Assembly: GCA_023426265.1 (NCBI GenBank)
Contig: JAFABA010000158.1
Coordinates: 1 to 22,700, forward strand
Reading direction: 5' to 3'
DNA: 22,700 nt
DNA from: Bacillota bacterium
Lineage (GTDB): Bacteria; Bacillota; Clostridia; Christensenellales; CAG-138
Shown: positions 5,944 through 14,519 of the stretch, one piece after another
Layout: every line of letters begins with the position of its first letter
Position numbering within the stretch: the stretch's first letter is position 1
Position numbers and translations under genes: made by a program
Notes under the pieces: generated by a model
Seen by the model: only the letters and a program-made list of their open reading frames with translations
Told to the model about the DNA's origin: nothing
Database searches by the model: none

Positions 5944-6879
5944 ATGCTTCAAAACAAAAGCCTGATTGCCCCGGGAGATTTTTCCCTTCCGGAAATTGAG
6001 GAAGTATTATCCCTTGCGGAACGTATCATTCAAAATCCATCCCGTTTTCAAGAGGCGTGCAAAGGAAAACTCCTTGCAAGCCTTTTTTATGAGCCTTCCA
6101 CCCGGACCAAATTCTCATTCGACGCAGCCATGTTGCGTCTGGGCGGCAGCACAATCGGCTTTTCGGACCCTTCCACCTCCAGCGCCGCAAAAGGGGAGAC
6201 GGTCGCTGACAGCGCCCGTACGGTGGCGCAGTATGCGAACATTATCGTGGTGCGCCACCCCAAGGAGGGTACGGCGAAGCTGATGAGCCAGTACGCCTCC
6301 TGCCCCGTCATCAACGCGGGGGACGGCGGCCACCATCACCCCACCCAGACGCTGACCGATCTCTTAACCATCCGCAACTACAAAAAGAGCTTCAGCGGGC
6401 TGACGGTGGGCGTATGCGGGGATCTGAAGTTCGGACGCACCATCCACTCGCTTGTCACCTGCCTCTCCCGGTACGAGAACGTGAAATTCCTGTTCATCTC
6501 CCCGGAAGAACTGACCATGCCCGCCTACGTCAAGCAGGCGCTCAATAAAGCGAACGTGCCCTTTACGGAAACCACGGATCTTGAAGGCGCGATGCCCATG
6601 CTCGATATCCTCTACATGTCCCGCGTGCAGCGCGAGCGGTTCATCAGCGAGGAGGAATACCTGCGTTTAAAAGACTTCTTTATACTGACGGCGGATAAAA
6701 TGGCGCTCGCTAAGCAGGATATGATCGTGATGCATCCGCTGCCGCGCGTCAACGAGATCGCCACCGAGGTGGATCAGGACCCCCGCGCGGTGTACTTTGA
6801 ACAGGTGAAGTTCGGCATGTATGTGCGCATGGCGCTCATCATGAAGCTGTTGGGCGCAGCGGAACCGGCGGGACTGTAA
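5944..6879 (+). CDS. pyrB: Aspartate carbamoyltransferase catalytic subunit
   Basis: 311 residues, the normal length. It condenses carbamoyl phosphate with aspartate to N-carbamoyl-aspartate, the committed step of pyrimidine synthesis, in the cytoplasm. The carbamoyl-phosphate loop FYEPSTRTKFSF has Ser52-Thr53-Arg54-Thr55. Other family blocks are DGGHHHPTQTLTDLLTI, GDLKFGRTIHSL, MSRVQRERF and the active-site loop HPLPRVNEI (264-272). It starts at ATG 5944 behind AAAGGAGAG. As pyrI follows 23 bases later, the enzyme is probably the allosteric c6r6 type. It is the first gene of the seven-gene operon and the one directly behind the attenuator. Confidence 0.98.
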   Translation: MLQNKSLIAPGDFSLPEIEEVLSLAERIIQNPSRFQEACKGKLLASLFYEPSTRTKFSFDAAMLRLGGSTIGFSDPSTSSAAKGETVADSARTVAQYANIIVVRHPKEGTAKLMSQYASCPVINAGDGGHHHPTQTLTDLLTIRNYKKSFSGLTVGVCGDLKFGRTIHSLVTCLSRYENVKFLFISPEELTMPAYVKQALNKANVPFTETTDLEGAMPMLDILYMSRVQRERFISEEEYLRLKDFFILTADKMALAKQDMIVMHPLPRVNEIATEVDQDPRAVYFEQVKFGMYVRMALIMKLLGAAEPAGL

Positions 6880-6902
6880 GAGCGTAAAAGGAGGGAAACG
6901 CT

Positions 6903-7325
6903 ATGATCAACGTATCCAAACTCAAGGAAGGCATCGTGATCGACCATATCCGCGCAGGGCACGGGTACAAGATTTTTCAGCAGCTTGGCCTGGACAAGCT
7001 CGATGACGTGGTGGTGCTCATGCGCAATGTGAGCAGCACAAAAATGGGCCATAAGGACCTGATTAAAATAGAGACCAACTTGGAGCTCAATCTCGATGTG
7101 CTGGGGCTCATTGACCCCAACGTGACCATCTCCTATGTCAAGGAAGGCGAGCGGGTGAGTAAAATCAAGCTTTCGCCGCCCGAGCATGTAAAGGGCATCC
7201 TTACCTGCAAGAACCCCCGCTGCATCACCAACCAGGAGCACATATTAAACACTACGTTCCATCTGGTGGACGCGGAAAAGAACGAATACGCCTGCGAATA
7301 CTGCGACGCGCGGGCGCGCCTATAA
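6903..7325 (+). CDS. pyrI: Aspartate carbamoyltransferase regulatory subunit
   Basis: 140 residues. The N-terminal half is the nucleotide-binding domain (LKEGIVIDHIRAGHGYKIFQQL, then KMGHKDLIKIE). The C-terminal half is the zinc domain that contacts PyrB. The zinc ligands Cys102, Cys107, Cys131 and Cys134 have the C-x4-C-x23-C-x2-C spacing of the enterobacterial protein. It is expected to confer feedback control by CTP/UTP and ATP. Bacillus-type operons lack pyrI, whereas a number of clostridia have it. Ribosome site AAAGGAGGG lies just upstream of ATG 6903. Confidence 0.97.
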   Translation: MINVSKLKEGIVIDHIRAGHGYKIFQQLGLDKLDDVVVLMRNVSSTKMGHKDLIKIETNLELNLDVLGLIDPNVTISYVKEGERVSKIKLSPPEHVKGILTCKNPRCITNQEHILNTTFHLVDAEKNEYACEYCDARARL

Positions 7326-7339
7326 AGGAGTGAACAACC

Positions 7340-8500
7340 TTGATCGTCCGCTACCATAATGCGAGGCTAATTGATGCGATGGGGGACCGTTTCGGAGATC
7401 TGTATGTGGAGGACGGGCTCATCCGGTATTGCGGGGAAGCGGGCCACCAGTATAGCGACAAAACGGTGGATGTAAATGGGAACGCGATATTGCCCGCGTT
7501 TATCGACCTGCACTGCCACCTACGCGATCCCGGCTACCCGCAGAAGGAGACCATGGAAACCGGCATGCGCGCGGCGCTCAAGGGCGGCTACGCGCTGCTG
7601 TGCGCCATGGCGAACACAAACCCGGTTATCAGCACGCCCGAGCTGGTGGAACAGAACCATGAAAAGGCGCGGCGGCTGAAGCTGTGCAAACTGATGCAAG
7701 CCGCGGCCGCGGGCGAAAACCTGGAGGACGAAGCCCCTACCGACCGCGCGGCGCTCTCTAAAGTGACAAACATGCTCACCAACGACGGCAAGACGATATT
7801 CTCGGACGGCTTTATGCGGCAGCTGCTGCTCGACTCGAAACGGTACGGCTTTTTGATCAGTACGCATTGCCAGCCGGAGCGGCAGATCGTAGCGCGGGAC
7901 ATCGCGCTGTTGCGTGAAACGGGCGGAAATTTGCACATCGGCCACATCAGCCGGGCGGAAACGGTGGAGCTGGTGCGCCGGGCCAAGGCGGAAGGGCTTA
8001 GCTTAACCTGCGAGGTCACGCCGCACCACCTGTTCGGCTACGACGACGGTTACAAGGTCAACCCGCCGCTGCGCACAAAAGCCGATGTGGAGGCGCTGAT
8101 CGAGGGTATTACAGACGGCACGGTGGACTGCCTGGCGACCGACCATGCCCCGCATACGGAAGAAGATAAACGGAGCGGCATGGCAGGCATTTCCAATATT
8201 GAATACGCCACCGGCATATTCCTTGCGGTATTCCACGCACACGATATCCCGTTGACAAGGCTTGCGGATCTGACCTCCTATGCTCCGGCCCGCAGGCTTA
8301 AAAGAAAGGCGGGGCTTTTAGCCCCGGGATATCCGGCGGATATTGTGGTGTTGAACACCGAGGAAGAATACGAAATAAAGAAAGACGATATGATCTCCCA
8401 GTCGCACAACACCCCATTTGAGGGGCGCAAGGTGCGCGGGCGGGTATTACAGACAATCGTGGAGGGGGAGACGCGCTATGAGTATGGACAGGCTTTTTAA
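7340..8500 (+). CDS. pyrC: Dihydroorotase (class I type)
   Basis: 386 residues from a TTG start at 7340, chosen because TAAAGGAG (7323-7330) is nine bases upstream and the sequence MIVRYHNARLIDA is the usual N-terminal strand. It cyclises carbamoyl-aspartate to dihydroorotate. It is a metal-dependent amidohydrolase with FIDLHCHLRDPG (metal ligands His58 and His60), ANTNPV, STHCQPE, HIGHIS, CEVTPHHL and CLATDHAPH. These are the class I blocks, and the length is slightly below the 420-430 usual for Bacillus PyrC. It follows pyrI by 14 bases and overlaps pyrF by 23. Confidence 0.96.
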   Translation: MIVRYHNARLIDAMGDRFGDLYVEDGLIRYCGEAGHQYSDKTVDVNGNAILPAFIDLHCHLRDPGYPQKETMETGMRAALKGGYALLCAMANTNPVISTPELVEQNHEKARRLKLCKLMQAAAAGENLEDEAPTDRAALSKVTNMLTNDGKTIFSDGFMRQLLLDSKRYGFLISTHCQPERQIVARDIALLRETGGNLHIGHISRAETVELVRRAKAEGLSLTCEVTPHHLFGYDDGYKVNPPLRTKADVEALIEGITDGTVDCLATDHAPHTEEDKRSGMAGISNIEYATGIFLAVFHAHDIPLTRLADLTSYAPARRLKRKAGLLAPGYPADIVVLNTEEEYEIKKDDMISQSHNTPFEGRKVRGRVLQTIVEGETRYEYGQAF

Positions 8501-9329
8501 GGATGTACAGAAAAAAGGGCCGGTCTGCGTGGGATTGGATACGCAGCTATCCTTTTTGCCGGAATATTTGAAAAAGCAGGATCGCTCCACCGGGGAAAAA
8601 CTATTCGAATTCAACCGGAAGATCATAGACGCTACCTATGAAAACGCGGGCTGCTTCAAGGTGCAGGTCGCCTGCTATGAGGCGCTGGGGTTGAACGGCA
8701 TGCGGGCGTTTGCGGATACCGTGCGGTACGCCCGAGAGAAAGGCAGCGTCGTCATATCCGACGTCAAGCGCGGGGACATTTCCTCCACCGCCGCTCAGTA
8801 CGCGCAGGGGCACTTTGCCGGGGATTTTGAAACCGACCTCATCACCGTAAACGCCTACATGGGCGAGGATGCAATATCCCCCTACTACCCGTACCTTGAA
8901 AAAGGCAAAGGTCTGTTTGTGCTGGTGAAGACCTCGAACCCTTCGAGCGGGGATTTTCAGGATTTGGACGTCGGCGGCCAAACGCTTTACCAGCGCATGG
9001 CGCAGAAGGTGAGCGAATGGGGCAAGGCGTTTATCGGCGAAAGCGGATTTTCGGCCATAGGCGCCGTCACCGGCCTTACCTATCCGGAAGAGTTTGAAAC
9101 CATACGGCAGTTGTTGCCGCATACCTTTCTGCTCATCCCCGGCTACGGCGCGCAGGGCGGCACGGGCAAGGATATCGCGGCATTCTTCCGCGACGGGGTT
9201 CGTGGGGTGGTCAATTCCTCCCGCGGGCTCATCACGGCGCACAAGGGCAGGACGGAAGAAAGTGACTTTGACGTACACGTAAACAACGCCGTCCTCGCCA
9301 TGCGGGAGGATATCTTGAAATGGCTGTAA
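8478..9329 (+). CDS. pyrF: Orotidine-5'-phosphate decarboxylase (type 2)
   Basis: 283 residues from ATG 8478 (MSMDRLFKDVQKKGPVCVGLD). The open frame continues upstream to 8418, but GGAGGGGGAG at 8461-8470 is ideally spaced for 8478. It decarboxylates OMP to UMP. Type 2 signatures are CVGLDTQLSFLPEY, FNRKIIDATYE, the active-site loop VISDVKRGDISSTAAQYA with its Asp-x-Lys, and the phosphate-binding end LIPGYGAQGG with VVNSSRGL. The start lies inside the pyrC 3' end and the stop overlaps pyrK by ten bases, so expression is coupled across three genes. Confidence 0.97.
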   Translation: MSMDRLFKDVQKKGPVCVGLDTQLSFLPEYLKKQDRSTGEKLFEFNRKIIDATYENAGCFKVQVACYEALGLNGMRAFADTVRYAREKGSVVISDVKRGDISSTAAQYAQGHFAGDFETDLITVNAYMGEDAISPYYPYLEKGKGLFVLVKTSNPSSGDFQDLDVGGQTLYQRMAQKVSEWGKAFIGESGFSAIGAVTGLTYPEEFETIRQLLPHTFLLIPGYGAQGGTGKDIAAFFRDGVRGVVNSSRGLITAHKGRTEESDFDVHVNNAVLAMREDILKWL

Positions 9330-10036
9330 TCGCGGAAAACGCGCGCATCGCAGAAAACATTTTCCGCATGCGTCTATCCGGCGCGCCCATAGGCCGCGCC
9401 GGGCAATTCTATATGCTGCGCCAGCCAAATACGCTGGATCCGTTTTTAAGTAGGCCCATCAGCCTATTTGACGCGGACAAAGACGCCGGAGAAGTATCGT
9501 TTTTATACCAGGTTGCCGGGCACGGAACAGAACTGTTTTCCCGCATGCTCGTTGGACAGGAGCTTACTGTACAGGGGCCCTGCGGCAACGGCTTTCCCAT
9601 ATTCTCCGGGGACGCGGTGGTAATCGGCGGCGGTATCGGCACTGCGCCGCTCTACCTGCTGCTAAAGGAACTGCGCAAAGCCGACCCATTGAGGCGGATT
9701 GAAGTATATTTGGGCTTTCGGGAAGAGGCATATCTGGAGGCTGAATTTGCGGCACTCTCGGACAACATGAAGATCAACCTCGGCGGATATGTCACGGCAG
9801 ATGTGGATTTCACGAAAGAAGCGACCTATTACGCCTGCGGGCCCGCGCCCATGCTGCGCGCCGCGGCGCAGGCGGCGAAACAGGCGAACGCAGCGCTCTA
9901 TGTTTCGCTGGAAAAGCACATGGCCTGCGGCGTCGGGGCGTGCCTGGGCTGCACTTGCAAAACAACGGTAGGCCAGAAACGCATCTGCAAGGACGGGCCG
10001 GTGTTCCCGTATCAGGAGGTGTACGATGCCATCTAA
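9320..10036 (+). CDS. pyrK: Dihydroorotate dehydrogenase electron transfer subunit
   Basis: 238 residues. It passes electrons from FMN in PyrD through a [2Fe-2S] cluster and FAD to NAD+. The FAD part shows GQFYMLR and DPFLSRPISLFDAD (the RPxS motif). The NAD part has VIGGGIGTAPLYLLLKEL and YYACGPAPML. The C-terminal cluster motif is MACGVGACLGCTC followed by RICKDGPVF, giving the four Cys ligands. The length is a little shorter than Bacillus PyrK (about 256). It overlaps pyrF by 10 bases and pyrD by 11. Its presence makes the downstream enzyme class 1B. Confidence 0.96.
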   Translation: MAVIAENARIAENIFRMRLSGAPIGRAGQFYMLRQPNTLDPFLSRPISLFDADKDAGEVSFLYQVAGHGTELFSRMLVGQELTVQGPCGNGFPIFSGDAVVIGGGIGTAPLYLLLKELRKADPLRRIEVYLGFREEAYLEAEFAALSDNMKINLGGYVTADVDFTKEATYYACGPAPMLRAAAQAAKQANAALYVSLEKHMACGVGACLGCTCKTTVGQKRICKDGPVFPYQEVYDAI

Positions 10037-10934
10037 TCCTCTTGTGACAACGCTGCTTGGCGTGGAGCTGAAAAACCCCGTACTCGCGGCTTCCGGCACG
10101 TTCGGCTTCGGGCATGAGTATGCGGAGCTGTTCGACGTCTCCCGTTTGGGCGGCATCTGCGGCAAGGGACTGACGCTAAACGGCAGCGCAGGAAACCCGG
10201 GTCAGCGCGTGATGGAAACGCCGGCAGGGCTCCTCAACAGTATCGGCTTGGAAAACCCCGGCGTGAAGCGCTTTGTTAAGGAAGAAGCGCCGTATATGCG
10301 TGCATTGGGCTGCGCGGTAATCGCAAACCTCGGCGGACACAGCGAGGATGACTATATCGAGGGCGCTGCGCTTTTGAACGGCGCCGATATCGACATATTG
10401 GAGCTCAACATCTCCTGCCCCAACGTGAAAGCGGGCGGCATGGCGTTCGGCATGGATCCAACTTGCGCGGCAAATATCGTAAAACAGGCAAAGGCGATAT
10501 CCAAGCATCCGCTGCTCGTCAAGCTCTCCCCCAACGCGCCGGACATCGCCGCGGTGGCGCTCGCGTGCGAGGAAGCGGGCGCGGACGGACTGAGTTTGGT
10601 GAATACATTCCTAGGCATGGCAATCGACGTGAAGAAAAAACGGGCGGTTTTTGAGAACGTGTATGCCGGGCTTTCAGGCCCCGCGATACTGCCCATCGCG
10701 CTTCGGATGGTGCACCAGGTGGCAAAGCGCGTAACCATCCCCGTCGTGGGCATGGGAGGCGTCGCCACCGCAAACGACGCACTGTGCTTTTTAATGGCGG
10801 GGGCAACCGCCGTTGAGGTCGGCTCCATGACGTTCGCAAATCCTGCCGCCATGCTGAACATCATAGACGGGCTTCTAAACTACTGCAAAGAACAGGGCTT
10901 AGAGAACATCAGCGAGATCCGCGGGATCATATAG
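10026..10934 (+). CDS. pyrD: Dihydroorotate dehydrogenase B catalytic subunit
   Basis: 302 residues, a class 1B PyrD. It oxidises dihydroorotate to orotate using FMN. Family blocks are NPVLAASGTFGFG, GGICGKGLTL, NSIGLENPGV, ELNISCPNVKAGGMAFG with the class 1 catalytic Cys, and the FMN phosphate site VVGMGGVAT with MAGATAVEVGS. It pairs with PyrK in a heterotetramer. The ATG at 10026 lies within the last codons of pyrK and is preceded by AGGAGGTG. The pyrE start follows nine bases after the stop. Confidence 0.97.
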   Translation: MPSNPLVTTLLGVELKNPVLAASGTFGFGHEYAELFDVSRLGGICGKGLTLNGSAGNPGQRVMETPAGLLNSIGLENPGVKRFVKEEAPYMRALGCAVIANLGGHSEDDYIEGAALLNGADIDILELNISCPNVKAGGMAFGMDPTCAANIVKQAKAISKHPLLVKLSPNAPDIAAVALACEEAGADGLSLVNTFLGMAIDVKKKRAVFENVYAGLSGPAILPIALRMVHQVAKRVTIPVVGMGGVATANDALCFLMAGATAVEVGSMTFANPAAMLNIIDGLLNYCKEQGLENISEIRGII

Positions 10935-10943
10935 GAGGGAATT

Positions 10944-11522
10944 ATGAAAGACAACCTTACCATCATGAAGGAATGCGAAGCATTCCTGGAAGGGCACTTC
11001 CTGCTTTCTTCGGGCCTGCACAGCGGGCAGTACTGCCAGTGCGCGAAGCTTCTGCGCTTCCCTGATCAGGCCGCAGAGGTATTGAAGACCGTTGCGGAGC
11101 AGGTGAAAGGCCTTCCCGTCACCAAGGTCTGCGGCCCGGCGATGGGCGGCGTCATCGTTTCCTACGAGCTTGCGCGGCAGTTGGGTGTGGAGAGCATATT
11201 CACCGAACGCAAGGACGGCGAGATGCAGCTTCGGCGCGGCTTTGCAGTAGGCCCGGGGGACAATATCCTCATTGCGGAGGACGTCATCACCACCGGAAAA
11301 TCCACAATGGAAACCGTGAAGGCGCTGGAGGATATGGGCGCAAAAGTGATCGGCGCTATTTGCATCGTGGACCGGCGCGCGGAGGACTGCGCGTTCAAGC
11401 TGCCCGTATACGCGGCGTTGGCGCTCGATATCAAGACCTACGAACCCGAAAATTGCCCGATCTGCAAGGAAGGAAAAAGGCCGCTGGAAAAACCCGGCAG
11501 CCGGGAATTACCCAAGAAATAA
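10944..11522 (+). CDS. pyrE: Orotate phosphoribosyltransferase
   Basis: 192 residues. It joins orotate to PRPP to give OMP. The PRPP-binding motif is ILIAEDVITTGKSTMETV. Upstream lie GHFLLSSGLHSGQYCQCAKLL, GPAMGGVIVSYELARQLG and FTERKDG. The C-terminal tail CPICKEGKRPLEKPGSR is a Cys-x2-Cys extension that I associate with the longer firmicute-type PyrE. Ribosome site AGGAGGG is six to seven bases before the ATG. It is the last gene of the operon and ends 16 bases before the terminator stem. Confidence 0.97.
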   Translation: MKDNLTIMKECEAFLEGHFLLSSGLHSGQYCQCAKLLRFPDQAAEVLKTVAEQVKGLPVTKVCGPAMGGVIVSYELARQLGVESIFTERKDGEMQLRRGFAVGPGDNILIAEDVITTGKSTMETVKALEDMGAKVIGAICIVDRRAEDCAFKLPVYAALALDIKTYEPENCPICKEGKRPLEKPGSRELPKK

Positions 11523-11538
11523 TACGGGCAAAGCATAT

Positions 11539-11571
11539 AAAAGGCCGCATTCCAAACGAATGCGGCCTTTT
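11539..11571. terminator. Bidirectional terminator between pyrE and the convergent gene
   Basis: A perfect 14-bp stem, AAAAGGCCGCATTC (11539-11552) with GAATGCGGCCTTTT (11558-11571), has loop CAAAC. It has A and T flanks on both sides, so it can stop transcription from either direction. Confidence 0.92.
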
Positions 11572-11575
11572 CACA

Positions 11576-12898
11576 TTATTTTGGCTTCATGATGTACAGA
11601 TGCTTGAGCACCTCGCTAAAATCTACTCCCTTTTCCGCGATGATAAAGAACGCGGTATCGTTCACTACCCCGACGCCCGCAGCGCTGCCATCTATCAGGT
11701 CCACCGAGCAATGGAATGTATATTTCCCAAGCACCTTGGCGGTATAGTATGTTTCCTCCTCCAGAAAATAAACGGCACCGTCCATAAAGCCGTACTGCTG
11801 GAACGCAACGATTTCAAGCCCGTCTTTTTCGTAAAGAGTGGAAATCGTGTTTCCTGTCGCCCTGGGTCTGTGCAGTTCAATGGATACGGGCTTCGCGAAC
11901 CCTTCATCGAGAACCATCGGCCAATAGCCGGTATCCCGGCTTAACTCCAGAAATGTGTTGTAGGAAATATCCCTTGGCTTTCCATCCTCCTGGATTTCTT
12001 CGCCCGCGTTTTCCGGCATGGGCTCCGGCGGCGGCACAACAAAGGAAGATGTATCGCCGAGTTCCGAAGCGAACACCAGCCTATTCAAATAAGGATCGAA
12101 CTGTTCCTCATACGGCATGGAAATATAAAATATGCAGTCCTCGGAGAGCCGCACGGAACCTCCGACGGATGTGCTGTCGTCCTCTACCCTGCAATGCATG
12201 GTCCTGCCGTTTAAAACCGTACGCTCGTAACCGTCCGGGAATATCATTTCTTTCGCGTCGTCTGCGTAAAACTGGGAGGTGCTGATGTATTGCCCGCTTG
12301 GCAGTTCATACGCGATCATCAGGGTATAGCCCCGGTTTGGGTCCAGTTCGTCGCTGATCGTGACGACCTTCTCGTACCCGCCGGTCAACAGCACAGGGTC
12401 CCTGCCGGTCTTCTCAATATATTCGTCAATACTCGTGTACGCATACATTTCAAACCCGTTCACGCCGGAAATCTGCATGCCGGAACTCTTTAACACGTTG
12501 GGAGGGGTCTCTACGCTTTCTATAATGACGCAGCCTTCTTCTTTTCGGGCCACCTTTTCATCATAGGAGGTCGCGAGCGATGCGTTTTGGGGATAAAGCG
12601 CGATATAGCAGGCCAGGACCGCCACGCAGGCCGCCGCAACACTCCATTGCAGCGCCCGCTTGTATGCACGGCGCATGGGCACGGCCTGCCTCGCTTGCAC
12701 CACGCCCTCCTGCATGACGCGCCGCGTCGCCTGTTCCTTGATTTGAAGCTGCTTTTGTCTGAGCAACTCTTCCGCGCTCTTTGCCGCTTTTAGTTCCGCA
12801 GGCGACGCCCATAGCAGAGGATCACCAAACAAGCCCCGCTCCAGTTCCTGCAGGACCTCCGGATTTTTCAGCAGCTTTTCAAGCTCGCGTTGCGTCAT
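11576..12898 (-). CDS. Membrane-anchored partner of the ECF sigma factor (anti-sigma-like)
   Basis: 440 residues. Residues 1-80 are cytoplasmic and highly charged, with helices around LEKLLKNPEVLQELERGLF and AAKSAEELLRQKQLQIKEQATRRVMQEG. One membrane segment at about 85-103 (LQWSVAAACVAVLACYIAL) follows. The large extracytoplasmic part contains two similar-looking segments (around GYTLMIAYELPSGQYISTSQFYAD and DGLEIVAFQQYGFMDGAVYFLEEETYY), reminiscent of the DUF4367 type seen on clostridial anti-sigma partners. It lacks the HxxxCxxC zinc motif of ZAS anti-sigmas. It follows the sigma gene by 62 bases on the same strand. I infer an anti-sigma or sensor role. I do not recognise a named family with certainty. 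Confidence 0.65.
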   Translation of the reverse strand: MTQRELEKLLKNPEVLQELERGLFGDPLLWASPAELKAAKSAEELLRQKQLQIKEQATRRVMQEGVVQARQAVPMRRAYKRALQWSVAAACVAVLACYIALYPQNASLATSYDEKVARKEEGCVIIESVETPPNVLKSSGMQISGVNGFEMYAYTSIDEYIEKTGRDPVLLTGGYEKVVTISDELDPNRGYTLMIAYELPSGQYISTSQFYADDAKEMIFPDGYERTVLNGRTMHCRVEDDSTSVGGSVRLSEDCIFYISMPYEEQFDPYLNRLVFASELGDTSSFVVPPPEPMPENAGEEIQEDGKPRDISYNTFLELSRDTGYWPMVLDEGFAKPVSIELHRPRATGNTISTLYEKDGLEIVAFQQYGFMDGAVYFLEEETYYTAKVLGKYTFHCSVDLIDGSAAGVGVVNDTAFFIIAEKGVDFSEVLKHLYIMKPK

Positions 12899-12960
12899 GG
12901 CTCCCGTTTACACCTCTTACTAAATAAGATGCAAAGAACACAAAATAGTCGCGGTTTTCC

Positions 12961-13494
12961 TTATGGATGCAATATTTCTTTTTCCAGCACGCGCCGGAGC
13001 TTTTTGCATACCCGGCTCAGGCGGGATTTTATCTTGGGCAACGTAAAGCCCGTTACTTCCGCGATCGTATTTAGTTTCATATCCTCATGAAACCTTAAAT
13101 ATAAAATAAGCCGATCCACCTCGTCCAAATCCCGCAGCGCGCAAATTAAGTGCGCCGTTTCCTCCGAGCGAAGTATGGATTGCTCCACACTCTCTTTGGA
13201 GGCAACGGGCAGCAGGGAGAGGAGTATCGGCTCGGTTAAAAGTTCTCTGGAGCGGCTGTTCTTCCTAAGATATGTATAACTTTCGTTTTTCGCGATACGC
13301 AAAATCCACGGCTTAAGCATGGATTTATCTTTCAGCTGATCGTAATGCCGGATGGCGAGCACAATGGTATCCTGCAGGATATCGAGCGCATCCTCGCGGT
13401 TACGCACAAGCGATAAAATCAATCCGTAAACCAAGCCTTGCATGGGTTCAAACGCTTCATAAAACTGTTCTATGGCATTTTCTTCTTCTGTCAT
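12961..13494 (-). CDS. ECF-type RNA polymerase sigma factor
   Basis: 177 residues from ATG 13494 (MTEEENAIEQFYEAFE), which has GGGGA just upstream. An in-frame ATG at 13515 lacks a clear ribosome site. Region 2 is FEPMQGLVYGLILSLVRNREDALDILQDTIVLAIRHYDQL with KPWILRIAKNESYTYLRK. Region 4 is LRDLDEVDRLILYLRFHEDMKLNTIAEVTGFTLPKIKSRLSRVCKKLRR, a helix-turn-helix for -35 binding. No extra C-terminal domain is present. It directs RNA polymerase to a dedicated promoter set, probably under control of the membrane protein encoded next. Confidence 0.93.
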   Translation of the reverse strand: MTEEENAIEQFYEAFEPMQGLVYGLILSLVRNREDALDILQDTIVLAIRHYDQLKDKSMLKPWILRIAKNESYTYLRKNSRSRELLTEPILLSLLPVASKESVEQSILRSEETAHLICALRDLDEVDRLILYLRFHEDMKLNTIAEVTGFTLPKIKSRLSRVCKKLRRVLEKEILHP

Positions 13495-13544
13495 AGCGTC
13501 CCCAAGCAGGATCATTATCTTAAGGATAATTATTCCATTCCATA

Positions 13545-13573
13545 AGAATAACGTAAAAATCGAAAGTGGTCAA
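13545..13573 (-). promoter_or_regulatory. Probable promoter of the sigma/anti-sigma pair
   Basis: On the minus strand TTGACC (13568-13573) and TATTCT (13545-13550) are 17 bases apart. A 6-bp dyad, ATTATC (13514-13519) with GATAAT (13525-13530), lies between the promoter and the chosen ATG and may be an operator. The hexamers resemble sigma-A rather than an ECF AAC motif. Confidence 0.5.
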
Positions 13574-13580
13574 CCCAACC

Positions 13581-13636
13581 AAAAAATGTTAAGAAACAGC
13601 AAATGGCCTTCCGGGCATTAGGAAAAGGCCATTTGC
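13581..13636 (-). terminator. Terminator of the DUF1002 gene
   Basis: GCAAATGGCCTT (13599-13610) and AAGGCCATTTGC (13625-13636) form a perfect 12-bp stem. Read on the minus strand it is followed by a T-rich stretch including six T residues. It lies 17 bases past the stop codon. Confidence 0.82.
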
Positions 13637-13652
13637 ATGAAATGAGTAACGT

Positions 13653-14519
13653 TTATTTGAAGAGGTTTGAAAAAAAGTTGCCCACCGCGCTGAATACGTT
13701 TTTCACGCCTTCCCAAAGCTTGGTGGCGGTCTGCTGCGCCTTGCTTGCGCCCTCCAGAGTCTTTTTTAAGGACTCCACCTTTTGGGCAAGTTCTTTCGAA
13801 TCGAGTCCTTCCATGGAGCGGCACAGGTCCAGAAGCTGGTTCACCTGCCCATCCGTCAGGGAGATGTTGAGATTTTTTGCGATGGTTTTGATCTCATTGC
13901 GCACCTCGCCGTCGGACATGGTCTTGGTCTGCTCCAGCACGAGTTTGAGCTGGTTGACAAGCTCCGTGGCATCTATATTGCCGATCATTTCCGCAAGGTT
14001 GCCAGTCACCACAATTTCTTCAATTGCCACAGACTTCGCGCCCAAATCCAGCTTTACGCCGGTGATGTCCTCGTAGGACTTATAAAGCCCGGTCAGCGCG
14101 GCGGTGCCGGAAACCGCAAAGGGCGCGGTGATTCGCACCTCGGCGTCCGTAATGCCCGCGGTGGTGAGGGCATTCATGTACATTTCCTTAGAGCACCAGT
14201 TGATGTTGTTGGTGGTGACTTTCAGCCCTTCGCCCTCGGGAAGGGTCTTGATGTATACGCACGAAAGCGCGACATTGCCGATTTTCCCGTCCGAAACCAG
14301 GCCTTCCAGGTATTCGCGCTCTTCCTCGTTGGTTACGGTAAGCTCCGTAACGTCGCCCGGCGTGACGCCAAGATCTCTATACACCTGGGCGCGCTGCGCT
14401 TCATCCAGGTTCGCGCCGATCGTCACGCGTTCCAGCCCTGCGTCCAACGCCAGCGCGGGCATTGCCGCAGCAAGGGAAAATGCCAGTATGAGCGCCCACA
14501 AAAGCAGCTTTCTTTTCAT
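13653..14519 (-). CDS. Secreted DUF1002 family protein
   Basis: 288 residues from ATG 14519 (MKRKLLLWALILAFSLAAAMPALA), with GGAGG eight bases upstream. An in-frame ATG at 14540 has no such site. A signal peptide of about 24 residues precedes VTIGANLDEAQRAQVYRDLGV, ELTVTNEEEREYLEGLV, CVYIKTLPEGEGLKVTTNNINWCSKEMY and ITAPFAVSGTAALTGLYKSYE, which I recognise as DUF1002 signatures. The C-terminal 100 residues are helical and charged. The family is widespread in Bacilli and Clostridia as a predicted exported protein with no established function. It has its own terminator and is separate from the sigma pair downstream, though it might be a target of it. Confidence 0.85.
   Translation of the reverse strand: MKRKLLLWALILAFSLAAAMPALALDAGLERVTIGANLDEAQRAQVYRDLGVTPGDVTELTVTNEEEREYLEGLVSDGKIGNVALSCVYIKTLPEGEGLKVTTNNINWCSKEMYMNALTTAGITDAEVRITAPFAVSGTAALTGLYKSYEDITGVKLDLGAKSVAIEEIVVTGNLAEMIGNIDATELVNQLKLVLEQTKTMSDGEVRNEIKTIAKNLNISLTDGQVNQLLDLCRSMEGLDSKELAQKVESLKKTLEGASKAQQTATKLWEGVKNVFSAVGNFFSNLFK

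Noticed and set aside
8601..9428. 275-residue open frame on the minus strand
   Set aside because: It is antisense to pyrF and pyrK, which are unmistakable. Its composition is Arg/Gly-rich without a domain.
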